This document shows positions 1 to 5,486 of a stretch of DNA of 11,080 bases, piece by piece. Below the pieces are notes generated by a model. The model worked only from the letters and a program-made list of their open reading frames with translations. It was not told where the DNA came from and ran no database searches. Numbering within the stretch: the stretch's first letter is position 1; the number at the start of each line of letters is the position of its first letter. Made by a program: the position numbers and the translations under genes. Source of the stretch: Bacteroidales bacterium (lineage in GTDB: Bacteria; Bacteroidota; Bacteroidia; Bacteroidales; Bacteroidaceae); assembly GCA_004558865.1 (NCBI GenBank), contig SFCY01000077.1, positions 1 through 11,080 of the forward strand. The letters run 5' to 3'.

Positions 1-76
1 TCAACTTTTCCTTACAACAACAAAGGTAAAAATTAACCATGAAACTAAAGGCATAAACCTTTAAAATATTCACACT

Positions 77-85
77 GCAAAGATA
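77..85 (-). promoter_or_regulatory. Possible minus-strand Bacteroidota promoter (-7 box)
   Basis: Read on the minus strand, this is TATCTTTGC, a full match to the Bacteroidota -7 consensus TAnnTTTG. It points leftwards, to a gene beyond the window edge. A second match (TACCTTTG) lies at 28-21. No TTTG -33 element is found 19-21 bp upstream of the first box, where the sequence is the G-rich tract, so the assignment rests on the -7 box alone. Confidence 0.4.
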
Positions 86-90
86 AAGTA

Positions 91-109
91 GGGAGGGGGT
101 GGGGGAGGG
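91..109 (+). other. G-quadruplex-forming G-tract
   Basis: Four runs of 3, 5, 5 and 3 guanines are separated by single bases (A, T, A). This is the pattern expected to give a very stable parallel G-quadruplex on the + strand. It lies between the leftward -7 box at 77-85 and the repeat-borne promoters of the thymidine kinase gene. Any regulatory role is inference. Confidence 0.6.
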
Positions 110-129
110 TCCTTGACTGATATTCCCCG

Positions 130-328
130 AAAAAATAAGCAGCTTATTTTGTTCTTCGCTCGATTTGCACTAACTTTAGATAAGTTAGGCTGCATCTCGG
201 AAGAAAAAATAAGTGAGCTTATTTTGTTCTTCGCTCGATTTGCACTAACTTTGGATAAGTTAGGCTGCATCTCGGAAGAAAAAATAAGCGAGCTTATTTT
301 GTTCTTCGCTCGATTTGCACTAACTTTG
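130..328 (+). repeat. 75-bp tandem repeat carrying Bacteroidota promoters (about 2.6 copies)
   Basis: The motif AGCTTATTTTGTTCTTCGCT begins at 141, 216 and 291, giving an exact 75-bp period; the third copy stops where tdk begins. Each unit holds TTTG, a 19-bp spacer and a -7 box. Copy 2 has TTTG 223-226 and TAACTTTG 246-253. Copy 3 has TTTG 298-301 and TAACTTTG 321-328. Copy 1 has the degraded box TAACTTTA. Each unit also has a palindrome over the -33 side (AAAATAAG...CTTATTTT). Copies 1 and 2 have another over the -7 box (CTAACTT...AAGTTAG). Because 75 is divisible by 3, the repeat stays open in the tdk frame, which creates a false N-terminal extension. Confidence 0.85.
298..328 (+). promoter_or_regulatory. 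tdk promoter, repeat copy 3
   Basis: TTTG (298-301), a 19-bp spacer and TAACTTTG (321-328) match the Bacteroidota sigma-factor consensus at every defined base. The -7 box ends only 6 bp before the ATG at 335. A transcript from here would have almost no leader, whereas the identical promoter in copy 2 would give a leader of about 75 nt. Confidence 0.65.
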
Positions 329-334
329 CAGCGT

Positions 335-934
335 ATGATGGAAAATTTAGAAGGCGAGAAGCATCGCCAAGGCAGAATAGAAGTGATTTGCGGAAGCATG
401 TTCTCAGGCAAGACCGAGGAACTCATCCGTCGGCTCAAGCGGGCCAAGTTCGCGCGTCAGCGGGTGGAAATCTTCAAACCCGCCATCGACACCCGCTATT
501 CCGACGAGGATGTCGTGAGCCACGACCAGAACTCCATCCAGTCTACACCCATTGACTCCTCGTCTGCCATCCTGCTCTTGGGAGCCGACATCGACGTGGT
601 GGGCATCGACGAGGCGCAGTTCTTCGACAACGGCTTGGTGGATGTGTGCAACCAGCTGGCCAACTCGGGCGTGCGTGTGATAGTGGCCGGCTTGGACATG
701 GACTTCCAGGGTCGTCCATTTGGGCCAATGCCAGGACTGCTCGCCGTGGCTGACGAGGTGACCAAGGTGCACGCCATCTGCGTGAGGTGTGGTGCGCTGG
801 CCTACGTCAGCCACCGTCTCGTGAGAGACAGCCGCCGGGTGATGTTGGGCGAGAAAATGGAATATGAACCGCTCTGCCGCGACTGCTACCAGAAAGCCCT
901 GGAACAGGAACGCGCGCTGGCCAAAGATAAATAA
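335..934 (+). CDS. tdk: Thymidine kinase (type II)
   Basis: This enzyme phosphorylates thymidine to dTMP with ATP in the cytoplasmic nucleoside salvage pathway. From the ATG at 335 the product is 199 residues, normal for the family. Visible motifs are the P-loop GSMFSGKT (20-27), DEAQFF (92-97) with the catalytic Glu93, and the lasso segment GLDMDFQGRPFG (119-130). Four zinc-ligand cysteines lie at 149, 152, 181 and 184. The frame stays open upstream to a TTG at 113, but that stretch is the 75-bp repeat translated and contains the promoters, so it is not coding. ATG 338 is an equally possible start. The permease gene begins 5 bp after the stop, suggesting one transcript. Function is confident; the exact start is less so. 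Confidence 0.93.
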   Translation: MMENLEGEKHRQGRIEVICGSMFSGKTEELIRRLKRAKFARQRVEIFKPAIDTRYSDEDVVSHDQNSIQSTPIDSSSAILLLGADIDVVGIDEAQFFDNGLVDVCNQLANSGVRVIVAGLDMDFQGRPFGPMPGLLAVADEVTKVHAICVRCGALAYVSHRLVRDSRRVMLGEKMEYEPLCRDCYQKALEQERALAKDK

Positions 935-939
935 GGATT

Positions 940-2067
940 ATGACTGATAGAAAAGAGATTACCTTCGACAAGTTCATTCGCTGGGCGGGCGTGGCCGTGC
1001 TGGTGCTGGCCGTGCTGTATGTGGTCAACTACCTCAGCAGTGTGCTGCTGCCGTTTTTCATCGCTTGGTTCTTGGCCTACTTGCTCTACCCGATAGTGAA
1101 GTTCGTGGAAGACAAGCTCCACGTCAGGGTGAGGGCCTTGGCCATCATCATCACTTTGGTAGTGGTCTTCGCCGTGCTTGGGGCTGTGATATATCTCATC
1201 GTGCCGCCCATGATAGAGCAAATCTCCACGCTCTCCGACATCCTGACCCATTGGGTGCACAGCCAGACCCACAACAGCATCCAGGGCGTGATCCGCGACT
1301 GGGTGACGGAGAACCAGACGGCCATAAAGAGATTCTTTGAGAGCAAGGACTTCACCGATGCCATGAAGACCGCCATGCCCAAGGTGTTCAGCTTCCTCGG
1401 GCAGACTGCCAATGTGGTCATCAGCATTGTGGCGTCGATGATTACCTTATTATATATGTTCTTCATCCTGCTCGACTATGAATATCTCACAGACAACTGG
1501 ATAAGGATATTCCCCGTGAAGAACCGCCCCTTCTGGCGCGACCTGAGCAAGGACGTGGCCCGAGAGCTCAACAACTACATCCGCGGACAGGGGCTTGTGG
1601 CCCTTTGCATGGGCATCATGTTCTGCATCGGATTCTCCATCATCGATTTCCCCATGGCCATCGGCATGGGCATCCTCATCGGGATCCTCGACCTTGTGCC
1701 TTATCTCCACACTTTCGCCCTCATCCCCTGCGCCTTCTTGGCCATGCTCAAGGCGGCCAGCACCGGCCAGAGCTTCCTGCTCGTCTTTGGGTTGGTCATC
1801 GGCATATTCTGCATCGTGCAGGTCATCACCGATATGATAGTCACCCCAAAAATCATGGGCAAGGCCATGGGACTCAACCCCGCCATACTCTTGCTCTCCT
1901 TGTCGGTGTGGGGCGCTCTGCTTGGCTTCATCGGCCTCATCATCGCGCTGCCCCTCACCACGCTCATCATGGCCTACTGGCAACGCTATGTCACCAAGGA
2001 AAAGACAAGTGTCACCATCGGTCAGCAAGCCGACCAGGGAACTTCGAGTCCAAGCGAAGAACATTAG
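940..2067 (+). CDS. AI-2E family transporter (PerM/YdiK/TqsA-like permease)
   Basis: This is a 375-residue inner-membrane protein of the AI-2E transporter family. Hydrophobic segments lie at about 16-53 (two helices), 66-90, 155-178, 216-270 (several) and 277-347. A soluble loop at about 91-150 separates the N-terminal helices from the rest, as is usual here. Family-like motifs are GILDLVPYLHTF (248-259), and TPKIMGKAMGLNP (302-314) followed by GALLGFIGLIIALPL (325-339). The family includes autoinducer-2 exporters and Na+/H+ antiporter-like members, so the substrate cannot be read from sequence. The ATG lies 5 bp after the tdk stop, implying cotranscription. The tail after residue 350 is polar and probably cytoplasmic. 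Confidence 0.9.
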   Translation: MTDRKEITFDKFIRWAGVAVLVLAVLYVVNYLSSVLLPFFIAWFLAYLLYPIVKFVEDKLHVRVRALAIIITLVVVFAVLGAVIYLIVPPMIEQISTLSDILTHWVHSQTHNSIQGVIRDWVTENQTAIKRFFESKDFTDAMKTAMPKVFSFLGQTANVVISIVASMITLLYMFFILLDYEYLTDNWIRIFPVKNRPFWRDLSKDVARELNNYIRGQGLVALCMGIMFCIGFSIIDFPMAIGMGILIGILDLVPYLHTFALIPCAFLAMLKAASTGQSFLLVFGLVIGIFCIVQVITDMIVTPKIMGKAMGLNPAILLLSLSVWGALLGFIGLIIALPLTTLIMAYWQRYVTKEKTSVTIGQQADQGTSSPSEEH

Positions 2068-2089
2068 AAAACAACAGCCTCAACCCACA

Positions 2090-2117
2090 GTCAGCCGGCG
2101 GATTTCCGTCGGCTGAC
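2090..2117 (+). terminator. Hairpin, probable end of the tdk-permease transcript
   Basis: GTCAGCCG (2090-2097) pairs with CGGCTGAC (2110-2117). CGG/CCG pairs continue inside after a G-T pair, closing on an ATTT loop. It lies 23 bp after the permease stop. No long T-tract follows, so it may instead be a transcript-end or stability hairpin. Confidence 0.5.
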
Positions 2118-2572
2118 TTCCAATTCCTGCCAACACGGGCGTTATGATCAAGGCTGCGCCGGGCGACTATATGTTCGTGTATGGAGGCGACGATGCCACT
2201 GCACCCACAGACAACTATATGAAGGGCAGCGTAAACGACACGGTATTCTCTGGCGAAGGAAAGTATTACAAGCTGACCTTCAACAAGCAGCATGATCTCA
2301 ATTCTCTTGGCTTCTACTACGACAACGAGGATGGTACGCGGATGGTCAATCCCGCCCACAAGGGCTACGTTCTTCTGCCGACCTCCATCGCGTCGAAGTT
2401 GGCTTCCTTCTATCCGATAGACGGCTCCACGCCCACAGGTCTCAACAGTCTTGAGATGGAAGAGGAACCTGTCGGCATCTACGACTTGTCTGGCCGCTAC
2501 GTGGGGCAGGATGTCTTGAAACTGCCGAGAGGAGTTTATATCCGCAAAGGTAAGAAAATCATAATAAGATGA
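2117..2572 (+). pseudogene. C-terminal remnant of a Prevotella-type surface protein
   Basis: The conventional reading is an ATG at 2144 giving 142 residues with no signal peptide. The same frame is open back to a TGA inside the preceding hairpin. Those extra codons read LPIPANTGV and run into MIKAAPGDYMF, a PANTGV...G.Y pattern I recognise from Prevotella secreted and cell-surface proteins. The C-terminus, GIYDLSGRYV...LPRGVYIRKGKKIIIR, is the typical end of such proteins. The homology therefore begins before the only ATG, and the signal peptide and main body are missing. This is most simply a deletion or rearrangement remnant whose left breakpoint coincides with the hairpin arm. Expression as a short cytoplasmic protein cannot be excluded. 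The last codons overlap the next gene by ATGA. Confidence 0.7.
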
Positions 2573-2751
2573 AAAAAGTATATTTCACACCTCAAATCAA
2601 GTTGAAGGAAATAGGATGGGATGAAAGCATTATGGCTGGATCCAATCCTCCAAGCAAAAATGACGATAAGGGGCATGACGACCATCTTTCCAAAGGTGGC
2701 ATCTTCGAAGAGAATCTCGAAGACCCCGAGATCCGGCAATGGGGAGACTGA
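2569..2751 (+). CDS. Small MKKVYF..PQ-type protein of unknown function (60 aa)
   Basis: The start codon overlaps the stop of the preceding remnant (ATGA, 2569-2572), suggesting translational coupling. The product opens MKKVYFTPQIKLKEI and is then polar and acidic, ending DPEIRQWGD. There is no signal peptide, membrane segment or cysteine. Small proteins beginning MKK.Y..P. are common in Prevotella and Bacteroides directly after surface-protein genes; their function is not known to me. A strong terminator follows 36 bp downstream, so this is the last gene of the unit. The coding call rests on the start pattern, the coupling and the terminator; the function is unassigned. Confidence 0.6.
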   Translation: MKKVYFTPQIKLKEIGWDESIMAGSNPPSKNDDKGHDDHLSKGGIFEENLEDPEIRQWGD

Positions 2752-2786
2752 AGACGGTGAGACTCCTTATCGCCACGATTCGTAAG

Positions 2787-2829
2787 GGAGGCAGGCACGC
2801 GCAAAAAGTGCTTGCCTCCTTTTCTTTTA
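2787..2829 (+). terminator. Rho-independent-type terminator
   Basis: A 12-bp stem, GGAGGCAGGCAC (2787-2798) with GTGCTTGCCTCC (2808-2819), contains one G-T pair and has a 9-nt loop. A T-rich run (TTTTCTTTT) follows. It ends the unit finishing with the small protein at 2751. Confidence 0.85.
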
Positions 2830-2928
2830 CCAAAGCTTTACCAACAGGAGAAGCAATGGTCTGCAGGGCGGATTCTGTGGCGCATTTCGCACCCTTGCTC
2901 TTGCGCGAAGCAAAAAAACGCAGAAAAA

Positions 2929-2960
2929 TTTGGCTGTTTCAATAATAATGGTTACTTTTG
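2929..2960 (+). promoter_or_regulatory. Promoter of tRNA-Lys
   Basis: TTTG (2929-2932), a 20-bp spacer and TACTTTTG (2953-2960) fit the Bacteroidota consensus fully. The expected transcription start is about 20 nt before the mature tRNA 5' end at 2987. Confidence 0.75.
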
Positions 2961-2986
2961 CACTCGCTTATCGTAACAATGGTGTA

Positions 2987-3059
2987 GACCCGCTAGCTCA
3001 GTTGGTAGAGCATAACACTTTTAATGTTAGGGTCATGGGTTCGAGCCCCATGCGGGTCA
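2987..3059 (+). tRNA. tRNA-Lys (anticodon UUU)
   Basis: The cloverleaf is complete. The acceptor stem is GACCCGC (2987-2993) with GCGGGTC (3052-3058), with discriminator A at 3059. The D-arm is GCTC...GAGC. The anticodon stem TAACA/TGTTA holds the loop CTTTTAA, giving anticodon TTT. The T-arm contains GGTTCGAGCCC. The 3' CCA is not encoded (ACA follows). It has its own promoter and terminator. Confidence 0.97.
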
Positions 3060-3066
3060 CAAAAAG

Positions 3067-3092
3067 GGAGAGCTGAAAAGCTCTCCTTTCTT
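3067..3092 (+). terminator. Terminator of tRNA-Lys
   Basis: GGAGAGCT (3067-3074), a GAAA tetraloop (3075-3078) and AGCTCTCC (3079-3086) form a perfect 8-bp stem, followed by TTTCTT. It begins 8 nt after the tRNA 3' end. Confidence 0.85.
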
Positions 3093-3161
3093 GTTGACAC
3101 ACAGTCGATTAATTGATAAAGCACTGATAATACGGTGTTCAAATAGATAACAGATAGCAAT

Positions 3162-3275
3162 ATGAAACATAACACGGTTACACGAACCATTGCCATTGCT
3201 ACCGTTGTGGTGTGTATGTTAGGCTCATTTTACGGATGTGTGCAAAAAAGCTCTGATTATAGGCTGGTTTTATAA
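3162..3275 (+). pseudogene. Lipoprotein signal-peptide fragment cut by the MITE
   Basis: This is a 37-codon frame. It starts MKHNTVTRT, continues with a hydrophobic stretch (IAIATVVVCMLG) and ends in a lipobox-like SFYGC. That is the layout of a lipoprotein signal peptide with the lipidated cysteine at residue 26. Only eleven residues follow. The last four sense codons and the TAA lie in or across the left inverted repeat of the element at 3262. Removing the element would not give a normal lipoprotein, because the frame would run antisense into the exonuclease gene. The gene was therefore probably already truncated. There is no clear promoter or ribosome site. A non-coding origin is possible. 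Confidence 0.4.
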
Positions 3276-3530
3276 ATTAGGTCGAGTCGTATTGGCCCAG
3301 TGCCCACCTTTTCTCGCCATGGCAGAGTCCAAGCGAGCTTGGCTCTGCTCATTTGGCTTATCGAAAAGGTTCTACAAGATATCGGGATTCAAAACGTAAG
3401 TTGAAGAGGGAGTGTAGCGGGCTACACGACCGATGAGACTTAACGTTTTGAGATCGATAGATGCAGAAGACGACCGAAACGACAACTGCATTTATCGATT
3501 ATTCTATCAGCCTAATTTATAGAACCAGCC
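3262..3530. mobile_element. MITE-like element, copy 1 (269 bp)
   Basis: Both ends carry a 20-bp inverted repeat starting GGCTGGTT (3262-3281 and 3511-3530) with one mismatch. TATA lies on both sides (3258-3261 and 3531-3534), consistent with a 4-bp target duplication; the palindromic TATA would also permit TA. There is no transposase gene, so mobility would need one elsewhere in the genome. Inside are two strong hairpins, 3322-3348 and 3412-3427, the second enclosed by TCAAAACGT...ACGTTTTGA. A second, window-truncated copy begins at 10847. The insertion-sequence family is not identified. Confidence 0.85.
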
Positions 3531-4018
3531 TATAATATCTTCAGGGCTATGGCGGCGCACGCCTCGGCATCGGCGAGGGCATGGTGGTGGTTCTTCAAGT
3601 CGTAGCCGCAACGCTCGGCGATGACGTCGAGGTTGTGGCGACCGAATGGCCATAGTTGCTTAGAGCGGATGAGGGTGCAATAGAAGGGATAGTCGGGGTA
3701 GTCCATCTGGTACATGCGGAACACCGCCTTGAGGCAGTTCTCGTCGAACGCCTTGTTGTGGGCCACAAGCGGAAGCCCTTCTATCATGGGCTCTATCTGT
3801 CGCCACACTTCGGGGAAGACGGGAGCGTCCTCAGTGTCTTCCCTGCACAAGCCATTGACGCAGGAGCATCTGTAGTTGTAGTAGTTGGGCTCGGGATGGA
3901 TGAGCGAGTAAAACGAGTCCACCATCTTTCCTCCACGAACCACCACCACGCCAACCGAGCATACGCTTGTGCGCTCAAAGTTGGCTGTCTCGAAATCTAT
4001 AGCAGCAAAATCTTTCAT
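3530..4018 (-). CDS. DEDDh-family 3'-5' exonuclease (DnaQ-like)
   Basis: The 162-residue product has all three exonuclease motifs of the DnaQ/RNase T superfamily: AIDFETAN with Asp8 and Glu10, AHNKAFDENCL with Asp92, and HHALADAEA with His145 and Asp150. These residues bind two metal ions that cleave 3'-terminal nucleotides. Short stand-alone forms like this are widespread in Bacteroidota, and their exact substrate is often unknown. The stop codon TAG straddles the junction with the MITE (last base of the element plus the TA of the duplication). Removing the element with one TATA gives TAA at the same codon, so the protein is unchanged by the insertion. Upstream, a weak -7-like TAATTTTA lies at 4044-4037. 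Confidence 0.88.
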   Translation of the reverse strand: MKDFAAIDFETANFERTSVCSVGVVVVRGGKMVDSFYSLIHPEPNYYNYRCSCVNGLCREDTEDAPVFPEVWRQIEPMIEGLPLVAHNKAFDENCLKAVFRMYQMDYPDYPFYCTLIRSKQLWPFGRHNLDVIAERCGYDLKNHHHALADAEACAAIALKIL

Positions 4019-4391
4019 CCTTGTTGTTTATGCGTGTAAAATTACTAATTTTCCGCGAGAGTCTTCGTCCTGGTTCGATTTTTTTTGCCTCCACTTCCAA
4101 ATGTGGCTGCGATTCCTCCAAATCCGGTTTCCATTCCTTGTCTTTCTTATGCCAACCTCCTTGTGTGTTTCTTCCTGCTGTGGTGAGTGGCAGTGGTCTC
4201 CCATCTGCCTTGCCTCTGTCGCTTGTCCATCATTCGAGGCGATTGTCACGGTCTTTCGTGCCAATTGTCACGATTCTTCGTGCCAGTAGCCTCGATATAT
4301 CGTGGCAGCTGCCACGGCTCACCGATAGTTTTCGTGGAAACCTGCAGGACAAGAGTTCCATTTAATGCCAGGTTTTAAGGCTATCTTAGGA
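4019..4391. other. Intergenic region with no convincing gene
   Basis: About 370 bp separate the exonuclease start from the hairpin cluster. Open frames exist on the + strand (for example 4021-4365), but their products are Ser/Cys-rich, have no recognisable motif and run through the 22-bp repeat, so I do not call them. The region holds that repeat (4245-4332) and little else I can interpret. Confidence 0.6.
4245..4332. repeat. 22-bp-period palindromic tandem repeat, four imperfect units
   Basis: Units begin at 4245 (GTCACG), 4267 (GTCACG), 4289 (GCCTCG) and 4311 (GCCACG). The first three have a mirrored second half (TCGTGCC or TCGTGGC), so each unit is itself a small inverted repeat; for example, GCCTCGATATATCGTGGC at 4289-4306. 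The fourth is degraded. Spacing close to two helical turns would place palindromes on one face of the DNA. A protein-binding role is inference. Confidence 0.6.
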
Positions 4392-4523
4392 GGTGCGGCG
4401 TCCCGCCGCACCATATACGCTAACCTGTTGGCAGCTGTTCAGCGGGGACGCTGAACCGTGTCCTTGCCCACAAGGATGGAGTTCAACCTGTTGGAAGCTG
4501 TTCAGCGGGACGCTGAACCTCCT
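4389..4523. repeat. REP/BIME-like hairpin cluster
   Basis: There are four stem-loops. The first is 4392-4412 (GGTGCGGCG, TCC, CGCCGCACC). The second is 4437-4456 (GTTCAGCG, GGGG-A loop, CGCTGAAC). The third is 4461-4476 (TCCTTG/CAAGGA). The fourth is 4500-4518 (GTTCAGCG, GGA, CGCTGAAC). The first hairpin, and the second and fourth read on the minus strand, share a GCG-TCC(C)-CGC tip. Two direct copies of AACCTGTTGGnAGCTGTTCAGCG lie 63 bp apart (4422 and 4485). AGGAGGT (4389-4395) and ACCTCCT (4517-4523) bracket the block as an outer inverted repeat. It begins about 20 nt after the esterase stop on the minus strand and may serve as its transcript end. Confidence 0.75.
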
Positions 4524-4542
4524 ACGGCAAACCAAAAGCCGT

Positions 4543-5256
4543 TTATCCAGCGTGGCCAGACCGGCAAGCTGCGGCCTCCATGGCCCACACAAAGCCCTTG
4601 GCCGTGCGCAGGCCATTGTCTTGGAAGTGGTTGCCGGCGTTCCATTCGAGGATGTTCTTTGCTCCAGCCTCGTCCAAGAGCCGCTGCTGGCGGCGGATAG
4701 CCGTGCCGATGGTGGTGAGGAGGGGCGTGCGCGAATGTTCCTCTCGGTCGCCAAGACTGAGGTAGAAAGCGTTGGCTGTCGGTTCGTGTGCGGCGGCGTA
4801 GTCGAGCCAGCCCTGGTACCACACGGAGGGCGAGGCCGCCACTATTGCGTCGAATGACTGCCGCGGCTGATATCCGGCCCACAAAGCGAAGAGCCCGGCG
4901 AGCGAGTAGCCGCCGAGAACCATGCTGGCGTGGGGCTTGCCGGCCATCGCCATCCGTTGCATCTCCTCACTGGCAATAGCTTGGATGGTGTCGAGGGTGG
5001 CTGGCGCGCCATTGCCAAAAGGTGTCTTTCCGAACACAGGCGGAGCCGGCCAAGGGGCGAGTTCGTCAAACCATCGGTTGATGTGTATGGCTATGAGGCG
5101 GAAGGGAATCGTGGTGTGGCCGGCAATCCACTCCAGCTCGGTGTCGAGTTCCTCGAGGTCGTGGCCGTCGACGGGTTGAATCAGGAGCGTGCGCGGCTGT
5201 TCATCGCTTTGGTATACTGTGCAGGTACGATGGTTGATAAGTGTCTGCTGTTTCAT
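4543..5256 (-). CDS. Alpha/beta-hydrolase-fold esterase (esterase D/Fes-like family)
   Basis: The product is a 237-residue putative serine esterase. The nucleophile elbow is GGYSLAG, with Ser118 in a GxSxxG motif. It is followed by AASPSVWYQGW (140-150), as in the esterase D superfamily. LSLGDREEH (167-174) supplies the likely acid Asp170, and GNHFQDN (208-214) supplies His210. No signal peptide is present, so it is probably cytoplasmic; the substrate is unknown. I chose the ATG at 5256 because a consensus promoter lies just upstream. The frame remains open to 5334, but that extension covers the promoter. The hairpin cluster follows the stop. It is divergent from the three-gene module. Confidence 0.85.
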   Translation of the reverse strand: MKQQTLINHRTCTVYQSDEQPRTLLIQPVDGHDLEELDTELEWIAGHTTIPFRLIAIHINRWFDELAPWPAPPVFGKTPFGNGAPATLDTIQAIASEEMQRMAMAGKPHASMVLGGYSLAGLFALWAGYQPRQSFDAIVAASPSVWYQGWLDYAAAHEPTANAFYLSLGDREEHSRTPLLTTIGTAIRRQQRLLDEAGAKNILEWNAGNHFQDNGLRTAKGFVWAMEAAACRSGHAG

Positions 5257-5279
5257 ATCTCTTGTTTGTTGTCTGATTG

Positions 5280-5311
5280 CAAAGGTAAGAAATTCCCGTG
5301 GACGAAACAAA
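5280..5311 (-). promoter_or_regulatory. Esterase promoter
   Basis: On the minus strand, TTTG (5311-5308), a 20-bp spacer and TACCTTTG (5287-5280) fully match the Bacteroidota consensus. The box ends 23 nt before the ATG at 5256, implying a short leader. Confidence 0.75.
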
Positions 5312-5423
5312 TCTGGGCCGGTTCCAAACATCATCCTCGGCTGGCAATCAGAGCCCCTATGTCTTGCGTCCGTCCGCTTGCATGCGATATGGAATGTACA
5401 ATTGGAGGAACCTCCGCCAAAAT

Positions 5424-5447
5424 AAATAACCCTCCAGGTTGTTATTT
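5424..5447. promoter_or_regulatory. Inverted repeat over the module promoter, possible operator
   Basis: AAATAAC (5424-5430) and GTTATTT (5441-5447) are perfect 7-bp arms around a 10-bp spacer. The right arm overlaps the -33 element (GTTG, 5438-5441) of the promoter that drives the three-gene module, a position where a bound repressor would block transcription. No regulator gene is in the window. Confidence 0.4.
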
Positions 5448-5468
5448 CCCAAAAAACAGCTATCTTTG
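5438..5468 (+). promoter_or_regulatory. Promoter of the TerB-BrxD-BrxHI module
   Basis: The -7 box TATCTTTG (5461-5468) matches fully. With a 19-bp spacer the -33 element is GTTG (5438-5441), three of four bases of TTTG. The box ends 18 nt before the ATG at 5487, which fixes that start over the TTG at 5439. Confidence 0.7.
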
Positions 5469-5486
5469 TACTTCAAACGTTTCAGA

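Noticed and set aside
130..328. CRISPR array
   Set aside because: The repeats are contiguous 75-bp units with no unique spacers and no cas genes.
113..334. N-terminal extension of thymidine kinase from TTG 113
   Set aside because: It is the 75-bp repeat translated three times, contains the promoter boxes, and the remaining 199 residues already make a complete thymidine kinase.
1450..2064. Antisense frame inside the permease gene
   Set aside because: It is His/Glu/Asp-rich shadow sequence opposite transmembrane segments.
2993..3196. Minus-strand frame across tRNA-Lys
   Set aside because: It reads the tRNA gene backwards (the familiar GARTHDPNIKS-type artefact).
4021..4365. Plus-strand frames between exonuclease and hairpin cluster
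   Set aside because: Their composition is unlike the neighbours, there is no domain, and they run through the 22-bp palindromic repeat.
5439..5486. Upstream TTG start for the TerB protein
   Set aside because: The stretch contains the -33 and -7 promoter elements; ATG 5487 lies 18 nt after the -7 box.
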